Part shown: piece after piece, positions 52,803 through 63,200 of the stretch | Layout of the letters: each line of letters starts with the position of its first letter | How positions within the stretch are numbered: the stretch's first letter is position 1 | Source: CAWDDA01 sp963813345 | Lineage (GTDB): Bacteria; Acidobacteriota; Blastocatellia; RBC074 | Length of the DNA: 64,000 bases | Direction of reading: 5' to 3' | Assembly (NCBI GenBank): GCA_963813345.1 | Contig: CAWEYR010000024.1 | Span: forward strand, 310,001-374,000 | Program-made: the position numbers and the translations under genes | Notes under the pieces: generated by a model | What the model saw: only the letters and a program-made list of their open reading frames with translations | The model's database searches: none | Told to the model about the DNA's origin: nothing

Positions 52803-53485
52803 CACCTTCCCCACACAAAAAGAATCGCGAGAATGTATATCCAGAGACCGCAAAGGAAATGCCAGTAGATCGCAGTCGCATCGACCGAAGACCTTCGGCG
52901 CACTGCTGTCCACAATCTTCGACGTGACTTGACCAGAACAAAGCTCAGTGCGCCTATGCCACCAAGCACATGAATAGCGTGAAGTGCCGTAAAGATATAC
53001 GCAAAGCCACTGTGTCGATTTGTATTCACATAAAAACCGCTGGAAATAAGCTGGACCCAGGCGAATGTCTGCGCGGCGAGAAACGCAACGCCCAACGCCA
53101 GCGTCACTTTCAGCCAGCGGGTGAAGCGCAGTTCGAAGCGGCGACGCAACGCTCGACGTGAAATCTCAAATGTCACGCTGCTTGCAACAACGATTACCGT
53201 ACTTACGATAAACGTTGAAGGAAATTCGAGGGGCAGACGGTAGGCGCTGTTAAAGACATAAGCACTCGATAGAGCCAGGAACATCATGGCCACGCTGGCA
53301 AGTGCAAGCCAGATGCCGATCCGATAGCCCTCAGGCGGCGGCGTGAGCTCGGGCTTACCCTCACCCCCACCATCTCCTCCATAGCCCGGTGGCAGATCAT
53401 CGAAGTGTCCGCGACCGGTGTTCTGCTCATCCTCGACGCTGGTCGTTCTTGTCCTGGTTTTTCCGGGAATACTTGATGTTGGCAT
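52802..53485 (-). CDS. ctaE: cytochrome c oxidase subunit III (first copy)
   Basis: A 227-residue subunit III homologue with a Gly/Asp-rich N-terminus (LPPGYGGDGGGEGKP) and five helices: IGIWLALASVAMMFLALSS, STFIVSTVIVVASSVTF, VTLALGVAFLAAQTFAW, IFTALHAIHVLGGIGALSFV and IYWHFLCGLWIYILAILF. HAIHVLGG and YWHFLCGLWIY are subunit III motifs. It differs clearly from the next gene, so these are two divergent copies rather than one split gene. Starts 14 bp after ctaD. Confidence 0.93.
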   Translation of the reverse strand: MPTSSIPGKTRTRTTSVEDEQNTGRGHFDDLPPGYGGDGGGEGKPELTPPPEGYRIGIWLALASVAMMFLALSSAYVFNSAYRLPLEFPSTFIVSTVIVVASSVTFEISRRALRRRFELRFTRWLKVTLALGVAFLAAQTFAWVQLISSGFYVNTNRHSGFAYIFTALHAIHVLGGIGALSFVLVKSRRRLWTAVRRRSSVDATAIYWHFLCGLWIYILAILFVWGR

Positions 53486-53499
53486 TTGGCACTTCGCCT

Positions 53500-55263
53500 T
53501 CAGCTTCGCGTCACTGTCGGTTCCTCGGTTTGCATAATGTAGTCTCGCGGTGCACCAGGAACGGAAAAATCATAGGGGCCACAATGAACGATCGGATCGG
53601 TCTCTCCGAAATTGTCGTGCGGCGGCGGACTTGATGTAGTCCACTCGAGCGTGCTTGCTTCCCACGGATTCTCGCCGACCTTCCGGCCCTTGATCAGACT
53701 GATGACAAGATTCGCGAGAAACACCAGTTGAGCGGCAGCTGTAACGATCGCGGCAATCGTAATGAACTCGTGCATGGATCCGAGAGGCTTCAGGAAGTCA
53801 TATCCGGTGATCTCGGCGATCCGCCGGGGGTGGCCAACCATTCCCATCAAATGAAAAGGAACAAAGATCGCATAGACACCGGCGAACGTCAGCCAGAAGT
53901 GCAGATGTCCAAGCTTTTCATTGAGAGTTCTTCCGGTCATCTTCGGGAACCAGAAGTAAGTTGCGGAGAATATGCCGAAGACCGCTGCCACGCCCATAAT
54001 CAGGTGAAAATGTCCGGTGACAAAGTATGTGTCATGAAAGAACACGTCGAGGCTTGTCTGTCCGATAATAAGCCCCGTGATTCCGCCTGAAACGAAAAGC
54101 GAAACAAAACCGATCGCAAAGAGCATCGGCGTCGTAAAACGAATACTCCCACCCCACAGCGTCCCCAGCCAGTTGAACGTCTTGATAGCGCTCGGAACGC
54201 CGATGACAAGCGTCAACACTGAGAATGCGATCGACGAAGCCGGGTTTATTCCGCTGATGAACATATGATGTCCCCACACCAGAAACCCCAGCACTGCGAT
54301 CGCAGACATAGCAATCACCATTGCTCGATATCCAAACACCGGCTTGCGTGCAAAGGTGGATAACACATGGGACGTGACGCCCATTCCGGGCAGAATCGCG
54401 AGATAGACCTCCGGGTGACCGAAGAACCAGAAAAGGTGCTGCCATAAGAGCGGCGTGCCTCCTGCACCCGCGATCTGCTTCCCACTGATCACCAGTCCCC
54501 CGGGATTGAAGAAGCTCATTCCGAGCCAGCGCTCACCGAGGAGCAGAATGCCCCCGGCTAGCAATACCGGAAAAGCGAGCAGCGCAATTACCGCTGTGAT
54601 AAACCACGACCAGGTCGTCAGCGGCATTCGGCCCAGGGTCATTCCGCTACCCCGCAAAGTGAGAACGGTGGTGATGAAATTCAACGCGCCGAACAGCGAC
54701 CCCAGGCAAAAGATCGCGATGCTGATCAACCACAGATCGGCTCCAGTCGCCATTCCGGGCCCGGCCGACGGAATCGCACTCAGCGGCGGGTAGAACGTCC
54801 AACCGGCAATCGGCGCTCCTCCTTCCACAAAGAACGCCGTCAGAAGAACGAGGAAGCTGAGAACAGTAGTCCAGAACGAGAGCATGTTCAGCACAGGAAA
54901 TGCCATGTCGCGCGCGCCGATCTGGATCGGAAGAAAATAGTTTCCAAATGCTCCCTGTGGCGCCGTCGTGAGCACGAAGAAGACCATAATCGTGCCATGC
55001 ATCGTCATGAGCGCGAGATAAAACTCGGGCTGCATCACTCCGCCAGGGAAAGCTCTCGGAAGAAGGGCCTCAACGACACCCCAACGCATTTCGGGCCAGG
55101 CGAGACGCACTCTCATCAGAATCGACAACCCTGTACCTATCAGGGCAGCCGAAAGTGCCAGAATGAAATATTGAATGCCGATGACCTTGTGATCGAGACT
55201 GAAAATATACCGGCGCAGAATTCCGGGATGTTTAGGCTGTTGAATCGTTTGTTCCGTCATCAT
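53500..55263 (-). CDS. ctaD: cytochrome c oxidase subunit I
   Basis: Intact 587-residue catalytic subunit with twelve-helix pattern. Haem and copper ligands are visible: LMTMHGTIMVFF (haem a His), FWFFGHPEVYLAILPG (CuB His with the cross-linked Tyr), WGHHMFISG (CuB His pair) and TYFVTGHFHLIMG (haem a3/a His). The HPEVY signature indicates an A-type haem-copper oxidase. It reduces oxygen to water while pumping protons. The gene order is lipoprotein, ctaC, ctaD, ctaE, ctaE, small protein, DUF420; no haem A or haem O synthase is included. Confidence 0.98.
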   Translation of the reverse strand: MMTEQTIQQPKHPGILRRYIFSLDHKVIGIQYFILALSAALIGTGLSILMRVRLAWPEMRWGVVEALLPRAFPGGVMQPEFYLALMTMHGTIMVFFVLTTAPQGAFGNYFLPIQIGARDMAFPVLNMLSFWTTVLSFLVLLTAFFVEGGAPIAGWTFYPPLSAIPSAGPGMATGADLWLISIAIFCLGSLFGALNFITTVLTLRGSGMTLGRMPLTTWSWFITAVIALLAFPVLLAGGILLLGERWLGMSFFNPGGLVISGKQIAGAGGTPLLWQHLFWFFGHPEVYLAILPGMGVTSHVLSTFARKPVFGYRAMVIAMSAIAVLGFLVWGHHMFISGINPASSIAFSVLTLVIGVPSAIKTFNWLGTLWGGSIRFTTPMLFAIGFVSLFVSGGITGLIIGQTSLDVFFHDTYFVTGHFHLIMGVAAVFGIFSATYFWFPKMTGRTLNEKLGHLHFWLTFAGVYAIFVPFHLMGMVGHPRRIAEITGYDFLKPLGSMHEFITIAAIVTAAAQLVFLANLVISLIKGRKVGENPWEASTLEWTTSSPPPHDNFGETDPIVHCGPYDFSVPGAPRDYIMQTEEPTVTRS

Positions 55264-55350
55264 AATGAACCGCTGGCAGCAAGTAATCGATCAGGACGAC
55301 GAGAGCGGAGCAAGATGCCGCACTCCAATTACGGCTCGTAATGTCACGCT

Positions 55351-56166
55351 CTATTCCTTTGCCTTATCCGCGAGCCACTTATCAAACTCCGCCGCCTCTC
55401 GAATTTCCAGAAACCCTCGCATGCGGTGATGTGAAAGGCCGCACAACTCGGCGCATGCAATTTCGAATCGCCCTGCCCGCGTAGGCGTGAAGTTGAGAGC
55501 GATCTTGAGACCGGGAACGGCATCCTGCTTGATTCTCAACTCGGGAACAAAAAAGCTGTGAGTCACATCCTTTGACTTGATGATGAGCTTGACGGGCCGG
55601 CCGAGCGGAACCGCCAGCACCCCGACGCTCACAAGATCGTCCTTGCCCGCCGGGTCCTTACTATCGATCCCCGCCGGACCAGGCCGCGCAGTCGGTGAAT
55701 TGTTTTCATCATCATAAAGCGCGGGATTCGTATCGCCGAACCTGCCATCACTTCCCGGGTAGCGAAAGTTCCAGACGAACTGTTGCGCGATGACTTCGAC
55801 TTCGAGGGCACCTTCCGGAGCTGCTGCAATCCGCAAACCCGCCCAAACACTCTGCCCGAGGACGGCCAACGCAACAAAGACAAAAGCCGTGACTCCGAGA
55901 CATATGAGCTCAAAGCGCACATTGCCATCGTTGTGAACGGCGCGTGAGCCTGCAGTTCCACGATATCGCCAGACAACAAATGCGAGCGCAACTTGAGCCC
56001 CCGCAAACGCGATCGCCACGATCCACAATGTGAGATTGAACTGCCGGTCGATCGCTGCGCCATGCGAAGCGGCGGGAGCAGGAAACCACCAATGCCCAGT
56101 CGCAAAGGCTACGATGGTGATCAGCGTGATCACCAGAATTGCAGCTCCAAGTAATCGGCCCATCAC
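55351..56166 (-). CDS. ctaC: cytochrome c oxidase subunit II
   Basis: A 271-residue membrane protein with two N-terminal helices (LLGAAILVITLITIVAFATG; LTLWIVAIAFAGAQVALAFVVW), a third hydrophobic stretch (FELICLGVTAFVFVALAVL), and the periplasmic cupredoxin domain. IAQQFVWNFRYPG carries the aromatic electron-entry region, HSFFVPELRIKQD gives a CuA His, and CAELCGLSHHRM completes the CuA site. CuA marks it as a cytochrome c oxidase, not a quinol oxidase. There is no fused cytochrome c domain, so a separate cytochrome delivers electrons. Confidence 0.97.
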   Translation of the reverse strand: MMGRLLGAAILVITLITIVAFATGHWWFPAPAASHGAAIDRQFNLTLWIVAIAFAGAQVALAFVVWRYRGTAGSRAVHNDGNVRFELICLGVTAFVFVALAVLGQSVWAGLRIAAAPEGALEVEVIAQQFVWNFRYPGSDGRFGDTNPALYDDENNSPTARPGPAGIDSKDPAGKDDLVSVGVLAVPLGRPVKLIIKSKDVTHSFFVPELRIKQDAVPGLKIALNFTPTRAGRFEIACAELCGLSHHRMRGFLEIREAAEFDKWLADKAKE

Positions 56167-56175
56167 ATAACCGGA

Positions 56176-57006
56176 TCAGTGTAGAACGAGGGCAGGTTTC
56201 ACCTTGAGCGAACCTGCCTGGGAGATCGCTGAAGTGTCGAACTCAAAGGCCACGTCTACATCAGCTTTCTCTTTGACCGTCACCTTTGCAGCCTTTATCC
56301 CCAGCTTTTCGTGCCAGGCTTCGACTTCGTATTCCCCCGGCGGAAGACCTTTGATCGAGAATGAGCCGTCCGCTCCACTGACTGCGAAAAACGGATGCCG
56401 AAGAACGCCGGCATATGACTTCATCCACGAATGCTGATTGCACTTGATCGGAATGAGCACTTCGGATTCAGTGAATTTCTTTACGAGTGGTGGAGCGCTC
56501 GGGTATTGATTTTCGTTCCACTCGCGATTGTTCTTTGGAACTGGATGAACATTGTGAGCAGTCGCGTCCGAATTGAGTATCTTCAAGGTCTGGTTCGTCT
56601 GAAGTCCGAATACGTGCGGAACGTAGCGGCAACCAACCTGATCGAGCACAACTTCTGCTGTCGGTGCCGCGAATGTATTCTCCGGCAATCCCGATTTGAC
56701 GTAGACAAACACGTTCGCGAGTTTGCCATCCTTCACAAGGATATCTTCGAAAGTTGCGCCCTGAGCTTTCTGCTCGCATACCGGGTCTGATCCCATTTGG
56801 ATCTTCCTGGCTTCCGGAGGTGTCCCTTTAAACGCCATTGATCCTCTGATATTGCCTTCGTTCCCTGTAGGTGAGTAAACGGGCCCGCCAGCTTTCTCGG
56901 GTGTTGGAGTTACACCTCCTTGATCACCACCTCCGCCTGAACAGGCAATTGTGCAAAGCAACGAAATGACTACACCGGCAAATAGCACGAAACGAGTCGG
57001 TCTCAT
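56176..57006 (-). CDS. lipoprotein with cupredoxin-like and carboxypeptidase-regulatory domains
   Basis: A 276-residue lipoprotein: signal with lipobox-like LLCTIACSGGGGD, then a low-complexity stretch. The middle (VLDQVGCRYVPHVFGLQTNQTLKILNSDATAHNVHPVP...IKCNQHSWMKSYAGVLRHPFFAVSG) has the order of His and Cys found in plastocyanin/azurin-type copper proteins. The end (DGSFSIKGLPPGEYEVEAWHEKLG) is a carboxypeptidase-regulatory (Cna-B-like) fold. It heads the oxidase operon, 9 bp before ctaC, so an electron-transfer or copper-delivery role to the CuA subunit is inferred. Confidence 0.82.
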   Translation of the reverse strand: MRPTRFVLFAGVVISLLCTIACSGGGGDQGGVTPTPEKAGGPVYSPTGNEGNIRGSMAFKGTPPEARKIQMGSDPVCEQKAQGATFEDILVKDGKLANVFVYVKSGLPENTFAAPTAEVVLDQVGCRYVPHVFGLQTNQTLKILNSDATAHNVHPVPKNNREWNENQYPSAPPLVKKFTESEVLIPIKCNQHSWMKSYAGVLRHPFFAVSGADGSFSIKGLPPGEYEVEAWHEKLGIKAAKVTVKEKADVDVAFEFDTSAISQAGSLKVKPALVLH

Positions 57007-57147
57007 TTCTTTCCTCCCTGGTCCGACGTCTGATCAGTCTGAAACTTTTGAATTTCGCTCGCTCGCGTTAATTATGCCCCACGCTCCCTGAATGGTGCTA
57101 TCCTAAGTCGCCAGAACGACTTACTTACTTATTGACCGATAGTCGTT

Positions 57148-58081
57148 ATGAGAGTCCATCAATTCGGAAAGCTGCTTGCGGCGGCGGAAGTCTGTCTGCT
57201 GATTGCGACTGCGCACGCGCAGATCAGTGAGCGCGATCAGAAAATCGTCCTCAATACGCGTCTTGTTTCCATGACAGTCGTAGTGACTGATCAGCAGGGG
57301 CGCGCACTTTCGGGACTCGAGGCGGACCATTTCCGTATCTACGACAATCAGGTGGAGCAACAGATAAGCCATTTCAGCCGCGATGACGGACCCGCGTCTG
57401 TCGGTGTGGTCTTCGATCTCTCCGGCTCGATGCTTGGAAACGGGATCGCACTTGCACGTCAGGCGCTCGAGCGTCTGGTCGAGAATAGCCATCCTGACGA
57501 CGAGTACTTCATTTTTGGATTCGATTCGAAGTTGAGACTCGTCGCACACGGCTCACCAGAGCGCAATTCGCTTTTTGACGAATTGAAGCAGATCGAGCCT
57601 CGCGGAAATACGGCACTCTATGACGCGAGTATCCAGGCAATCGACACTTTCGAGCATGCACGCCATCGCCGCCGTGCCCTCATCATTCTTAAGTGATGGA
57701 GAAGATAATCAATCGCGACTCTCATTCAGGGAACTTCGCCGGCGAATTATCGAGTCGGGTGTGATGGTCTACACCGTTATGGTCGGCTCGATCATTCCTC
57801 ACAGCCCCGGCCGTGCAATTCTCAATGAAATGGCATCGAGCTCTGGCGGGCGCGCGTTCTTTCCGGTCAACGAGAATGGTCTCGACGAAGCGTTCGCACG
57901 AATCGCCAACGAAGTGCGCCGATCCTACTCGATCGCCTATCAGCCTTCAGAGTTTCTCGCCGACGGAAGCCTGCACCGAATCAAGGTCGACGTGAAAGCA
58001 CCACAAGCAGGAATCAAGCTCGCCGTCCGCACAAGAAAAGGCTACATCGCGAAGGGCGCAGAGGCGGAGTATGAGTGCTGA
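57148..58081 (+). CDS. secreted VWFA-related protein (one frameshift)
   Basis: About 310 residues with a short signal peptide (LLAAAEVCLLIATAHAQ). LVSMTVVVTDQQGRALSGLEADHFRIYDNQVEQQISHF precedes the von Willebrand factor A domain with the metal site DLSGSM. A frame change near 57690 joins ALIIL to SDGEDNQSRLSFRELRRRI. The end RSYSIAYQPSEFLADGSLHRIKVDV is typical of the VWFA-related family frequent in Acidobacteriota. Function is unknown; VWFA domains bind proteins through a metal ion. The TGC TGA ending falls within a GAGTGCTGA tandem repeat. Confidence 0.88.
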
Positions 58082-58200
58082 GTGCTGAGTGCTGAGTGCT
58101 GAGTATTAGAGTTCAAGCTTTAGCTTGCTGGTCTGTAGTTCTAGATTCAAGAAGCAAGCTGAAGCTTGAACTCCAAACTCAGCACCCAGCACTCAGCACC
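58073..58200. repeat. palindromic repeat, family A copy 6, with GTGCTGA units
   Basis: Four GAGTGCTGA units (left) and CAGCACTCAGCACC units (right) flank the family A core pair (GAGTTCAAGCTTTAGCTTG and its complement with one change). The loop starts CTGGTCTGT. The outer units differ from the GTGGTCAGT units of copies 2 and 3. Located between convergent VWFA and mnmA genes. Confidence 0.92.
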
Positions 58201-58208
58201 TTCTTCTT

Positions 58209-59297
58209 CTAAGCGATCCAACCTCCCCCAATCACAACATCTCCATCGTAAAAGACTGCGGCCTGACCAGGAGTGATGGCGCGCTGAGGTTCATCGAATT
58301 TGACAAGGACCGATCCGTCGTCGCAGGGAGATATGTGCGCTGGAGCTTCGCCGGCGCGCGACCGGATCCTTGCATTGACCGCGCGAGGCTCTTCGAGCGC
58401 CTCGAATGCAATCCAGTTCGTTCGCTCGACGCGCATTTCTGACCTGAGCAGAGCGTTTCTCTTGCCAACAACCACACGATTATGCGGCGCGTCGATCTGA
58501 ACAACATACAGAGGATCGGGTGCCGCAATCCCCAATCCCTTTCGCTGCCCTACCGTGTAATGATGAATTCCTGAATGCTTTCCGAGAATCCGGCCTTCCT
58601 CTGAGACGATCTCGCCTGGGTGCTGGAGCATCCGCTTTCCAGATATCGATCGATAAAACGCGCATAGTCACCATCAGGAACGAAGCAGATCTCCTGGCTT
58701 TCGGGCTTCTGCGCTGTTGGCAAACCTTCGCGGCTCGGCAACTGCGCGCACTTCCAGCTTTCGTCATTTCTCCCAGCGGGAAGAGCGCATAACTCAATTG
58801 TTCTTGCGTCAACTCGAAGAGAAAGTAGGACTGGTCCTTCTCGCGGTTGACGGAGCGCAACAAAAGCCAGCGTCCGCTCTCTTCATCAAATTTCACGCGA
58901 GCATAGTGGCCCGTCGCGACCTTTTCGGCGCCAACGCCTTTTGCCAGCTCAACCAGTTTGTCGAATTTGAGAAAGGAATTGCACGCGACGCACGGGCTCG
59001 GCGTCAGGCCTGCGAGATAGTTCGACACGAACGGCCGAACAACGTCCCGCTCAAATGCGTCTTCGAGATTGATCACGTAGAACGGAAATCCGAGTTTCGA
59101 CAGCGACCACGCGAGCGTCATAAAGGTCGTCCAGAGAGCAGCAGCGCTGAAGGCAGAGGCTCGCCGTCCGGGCCGACGTTGATTCGGCGCTGATTCCAGA
59201 GCTGCATCGAAAATCCGACCAGCTCTTCGCCCTGGTTCTTGAGAATCGCCGCGGTGGTCGAACTATCAACCCCGCCGCTCATGGCTACTGCAATCAT
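58209..59297 (-). CDS. mnmA: tRNA-specific 2-thiouridylase MnmA (several frameshifts)
   Basis: Adds sulfur to U34 of tRNA-Lys, -Glu and -Gln. From ATG 59295-59297 the PP-loop reads AVAMSGGVDSSTTAAIL. Frame changes near 59140, 58720 and 58620 split the rest: FPFYVINLEDAFERDVV, GLTPSPCVACNSFLKF (catalytic Cys), VATGHYARVKFD, KDQSYFLFELTQEQLS, QEICFVPDGDYARFI, GKHSGIHHYTVGQRKGLGI and the C-terminal beta domain (RITPGQAAVFYDGDVVIGGGWI-like). The joined protein is about 362 residues, normal length. Confidence 0.92.
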
Positions 59298-59316
59298 TCA
59301 AGTTAATACTCACCAT

Positions 59317-59345
59317 TTGACAATACCGTTTAATCCAATGTTAAG
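59317..59345 (+). promoter_or_regulatory. candidate promoter before the AAA+ gene
   Basis: TTGACA at 59317-59322 followed 17 bp later by GTTAAG (59340-59345), about 90 bp before the ATPase start. The -35 box is perfect, the -10 box weak. Confidence 0.3.
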
Positions 59346-59433
59346 ATGTACGCTTGATTCTAGCACGCTTGGATGACGATCAATCATGATACAGGAAGGA
59401 CACCTGAACTGATCGAAGGGATCATACGCGACA

Positions 59434-60272
59434 ATGACACAACCCTTGAACAACCCGGGAACAATCGTTGAACCCGCAATCGACAAATACCGAATTACTC
59501 GTGAACCATACTATCTGGAGATTCGCAATGAGGCCGTGATCTTCGAAACCGCTTTCCGAGTCAAAGCTTCCAGTAATGCTAAAAGGGCCGACCGGGTGTG
59601 GCAAGACGCGTTTCGTGGAGTCGATGGCATACCGGCTGGGCCGTCCGCTGGTAACCGTCGCATGTCACGAAGACTTGTCGGCGACGGACCTCGTCGGCCG
59701 ATACCTGCTCGAAGGCGATGAGACGATCTGGCACGACGGTCCGCTGACAACGCGCAGTCAGACACGGCGCGATCTGTTACCTGGATGAAGTGGTCGAGGC
59801 GCGCAAAGACACGATCGTGCTGATTCATCCGCTTAACGGACGATCGCCGAATCCTGCCGGTCGAGAAGCGCGGTGAGCTGCTTTCAGCTCCGGATTCTTC
59901 ATGCTGGTGATCTCCTACAATCCAGGCTATCAGAGCGTGCTCAAGGACTTGAAGCAGTCGACACGCCAGCGATTTGTTTCGATGGAGTTCAATTACCCGC
60001 CTGCCGAGGCTGAAGTGCGGATCGTCGCTCGCGAAGGCGCGATCGATGAAACGATGGCGCGCGACCTGGTCAAGATCGGGGAGAAGGTCAGAAATCTGAA
60101 GGGGCATGGGCTTGAAGAAGGCGTCTCCACTCGCCTGCTGGTTTATTCAGCACAGCTGATCGCAAAAGGCATCGATCCGATCGTCGCCTGCGAAACCGCG
60201 ATCTCGAGCCCGATAACAGATGACCAGGAATTGCACCGAAGCATTCGAGAGATCATCACCACCGTGATCTGA
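59434..60272 (+). CDS. MoxR-type AAA+ ATPase, CbbQ/NirQ/NorQ family (about four frameshifts)
   Basis: The joined reading gives about 280 residues in family order: [23 protein letters not shown], then [21 protein letters not shown] (Walker A), [56 protein letters not shown] (Walker B) and [39 protein letters not shown] follows, with sensor 1 and the arginine finger. This closely matches CbbQ/NorQ. These ATPases work with a VWA partner to remodel metalloenzymes such as Rubisco or nitric oxide reductase; no such target is in the window. Frame changes near 59570, 59750, 59840 and 59895 look like indels. The VWA partner follows 16 bp later. Confidence 0.9.
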
Positions 60273-60288
60273 TCGGCTTTCAAAGCGA

Positions 60289-63200
60289 ATGTCAGAAGAA
60301 AAAAAAGGCGGGACCGGCGCCCGAGAGCGACCAGCTGAAAGGCGCAACTCGAGGGACCATTGAAGCCCTCGCGATGAAGATGGGGCTCAACCCGTCAGAG
60401 CGCGCCTGGGTTGCGGTCGATATCGGTGCCTCGCTTGCCGGAATCTCGTTCAAGACAACGGTTGACTTCTTTAAAGTGCGCCCCGAAGTCGCGCGCCTGC
60501 TCGAAAGCGGCGATCTTCGCGCCTGGGCAGAGCTTGGACGCCGGATAGCTCTCAACAACGCGGATGAGGCCTCAGATTTCTTTCGCACTTCTGCGAACAC
60601 ATTTTCGCTACTCCCTGAGTCGCTGCGGCCCGTCCTGATCTCGCTCTGCAGTCGTCAGATTGTCCTTTCGCCGGCAGCCTGCATCGCTACTTTCCGCATC
60701 AGCTCCGCAGGTTTTTGCAGAATTGAGAGATGAACAGGCCGCGGTCCGCATTTTTGGCATCGCGGTCGAAGTCGCTCAGCGATCGGTCAAACACAGCACC
60801 GAAGTGCTTGAGGCAGCTCCCGCGCGCGCTTTCCGCACTGCATGCTGCTTGAGGCGAGACTGGCTATCGACACGAGATCACCCGAACGTCCGACAACGTA
60901 TGTCGTTAACCTGGCGGAACAGTTCGCCAGCCGAACAGGCGCGACTGCGGCGGAGTTTCTCTCGACGGTAGGCGAGGGACTGGAGTTTATTGAGCGCCAG
61001 CAGGAAGTCAGTCGCTCGGTCTGCAAACCGCTTTCTACCTCGATCGCGGAGGCGCGACGGCTCTTCAGTTCTTTCGATCTGCCCGCTCTGTTATCGAGTT
61101 TGGCGGCGTGTCGAGCTTTGACAGATGGAATCGCGTTGTCGGCAAAGTCGCAGATGAAGGCAACGCGCTCGTCTATGACTTTCTCAAGCTGACGCCCAAG
61201 GTGGTCGCCGCACTTTCGATTCCGCGAATGCGCAGAGCGAGCGCAGATAAGAGCCAGGCGGCGATCGCGGCTGTTCTGGAGATTGTCGAAGAACTCACAG
61301 CAATGAACGTACATCTCGCGCTGGAGTGCTTCAAGAGCTCCCCGCGCGCGGTTGCGCGCGCGTCGCTCGATCAGTTTCAGAGCTGGGCGCGCGCAGGCGT
61401 CCAGATTCACCGGCAGGACCGGCGTCGAGCACAAGCCTATTTCGCGCTCGAATCGAAGACGAGCCAGGAAGTTCTGAGAGGCTCGAACGATGGTGTCACA
61501 CTCGAATCGATCTCGCATCTGCCTCAGGCTCTACGTCGAAGGATTGACCGGACGCGAAATGTTGATTGCGCCCATAGGTGCAATACCAGAAGAATCGCGC
61601 ATCGGCGATGGGCACACGATCAACCTCCCTTCAGCCGTGGCTGAGTTCGGTTCGGCTGAAGAGGATTTCAAGCTATACAAAGTGCTCGCGGCACATGCAG
61701 CAGGACAGATCGAGTTTTGCACTGCGTGAGGCGGCTACCAACGAGCTCAAAGCTGCGCTTCGTGAGATCGACCGGTTCTTTACCGATGTAGAGCGCCGCG
61801 CAGCGCAAGAGATTGCAGTCAGCGACGCGTCCGAAAGTGACCAAAGTGATCGGGGTGATCCGGAATTCGCAGCGTACTCCGATTCGCGTCATGTCGAACA
61901 TCACGTTCGGCCGCCTCTACGTCCTGAAGACATCGAAAGCGTCAATTACAGGACCGTGCTCCATCGATTTCCGAACGCCGGTCTTGCTACGAGGATCTTC
62001 ACGACTCTCGAGAACGGTCGCATCGACCATCTTCTGAGGGCGAGCTATCGCGGAATACGAAGAGATCTCGATTTCGTACGCGCGCGTCTGATTGAGCGAC
62101 GGCCTCCGGTCATTGAGCTTCCTGTAGAACAGGCGATCTATGAGATTCTTTTTCAGATCACGCTCTGCGGCGGGGTGATCGAGGACAAGGTCCGTGTCGC
62201 GCTATGCCCGTGTAATCACCGAATTCACACGCATTATCGACGAATGCCTGCGGCGCGAGAATGCAACGGTTGCCGACACCCTGGTGGCTACATTCCGTGT
62301 CTACAACCTGATTGGTCAGCAGCAGCAACAGGATGACGCGGAGCGCGATGCGGAAGAGAGCGACGAAGCGAGCCGCGACGATTCTGAGGAGAGCGACGAG
62401 TCAGCGCAAAGCCGCGAACAGCGCGCATCTCAGCAGCAGCCGCGAGCACTCGATCCATTCAATCAGTGGTCCGAACCGGTAGAAGAGACGCTGCCGCTCG
62501 AATCGGATATTTTCGAAGATATGGTGAATGCGGAGTGCGGTGAACAGGAGCTTCAGGAAGGAGATGTTGTCTTTTTTTACGATGAATGGGATCGCGAGCT
62601 TTGTGATCACCGCTCGAAGTGGTGCCGCATTATTCAACGCGAGAATCGTCGTGGAACCCGCGATTTTGTCGAGCAGGTGCGCGCACGATACTCGGGTGTC
62701 ATTTCATCAATCCGGCATCAGTTTCAGATGCTCAAGCCAGAGTCACTTCGCCGAGTAAAGGGCGAGCTTGATGGTGAGGACTTTGACCTTCAGGCTGTGA
62801 TCGATCATCACGTGGATCTGCGGACCAACGGACGACCTTCGGACCGGCTTTATATCCGCCGGATCCGAAGAGAGCGCGAGGTTGCGGTCTCGTTCCTGCT
62901 GGACATGTCTTCATCGACGGCACGAACGATCACGCGACATCCGAATCAACCGTACACGCGACCGGGACAGAAGATCATTGATATCGAGAAGCAGGGTCTG
63001 GTGCTCATGAGCGAAGCTCTCGAGGCCGTGGGAGATGCATATGCGATTTCGGGGTTTACGAGCGAAGGCCGGCGCAATGTAAAGTATTTTGTGATCAAGC
63101 AATTCGGCGAGAAATACTCGCCCGAGGTGGAACGGCGGATTGGCGGTATTACTTACCACAACAATACGCGCCTTGGAGCGGCGATTCGGCACGCGTCAAC

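Noticed and set aside
52236..53485. The two subunit III genes as one gene split by a frameshift
   Set aside because: Each has its own full set of helices and the His motif, and they overlap by ATGA.
59434..60272. Programmed frameshifting or an intein to explain the split ATPase and VWA genes
   Set aside because: There are four or more shifts per gene with no slippery-site/pseudoknot pattern, and homopolymer indels explain tested cases better.
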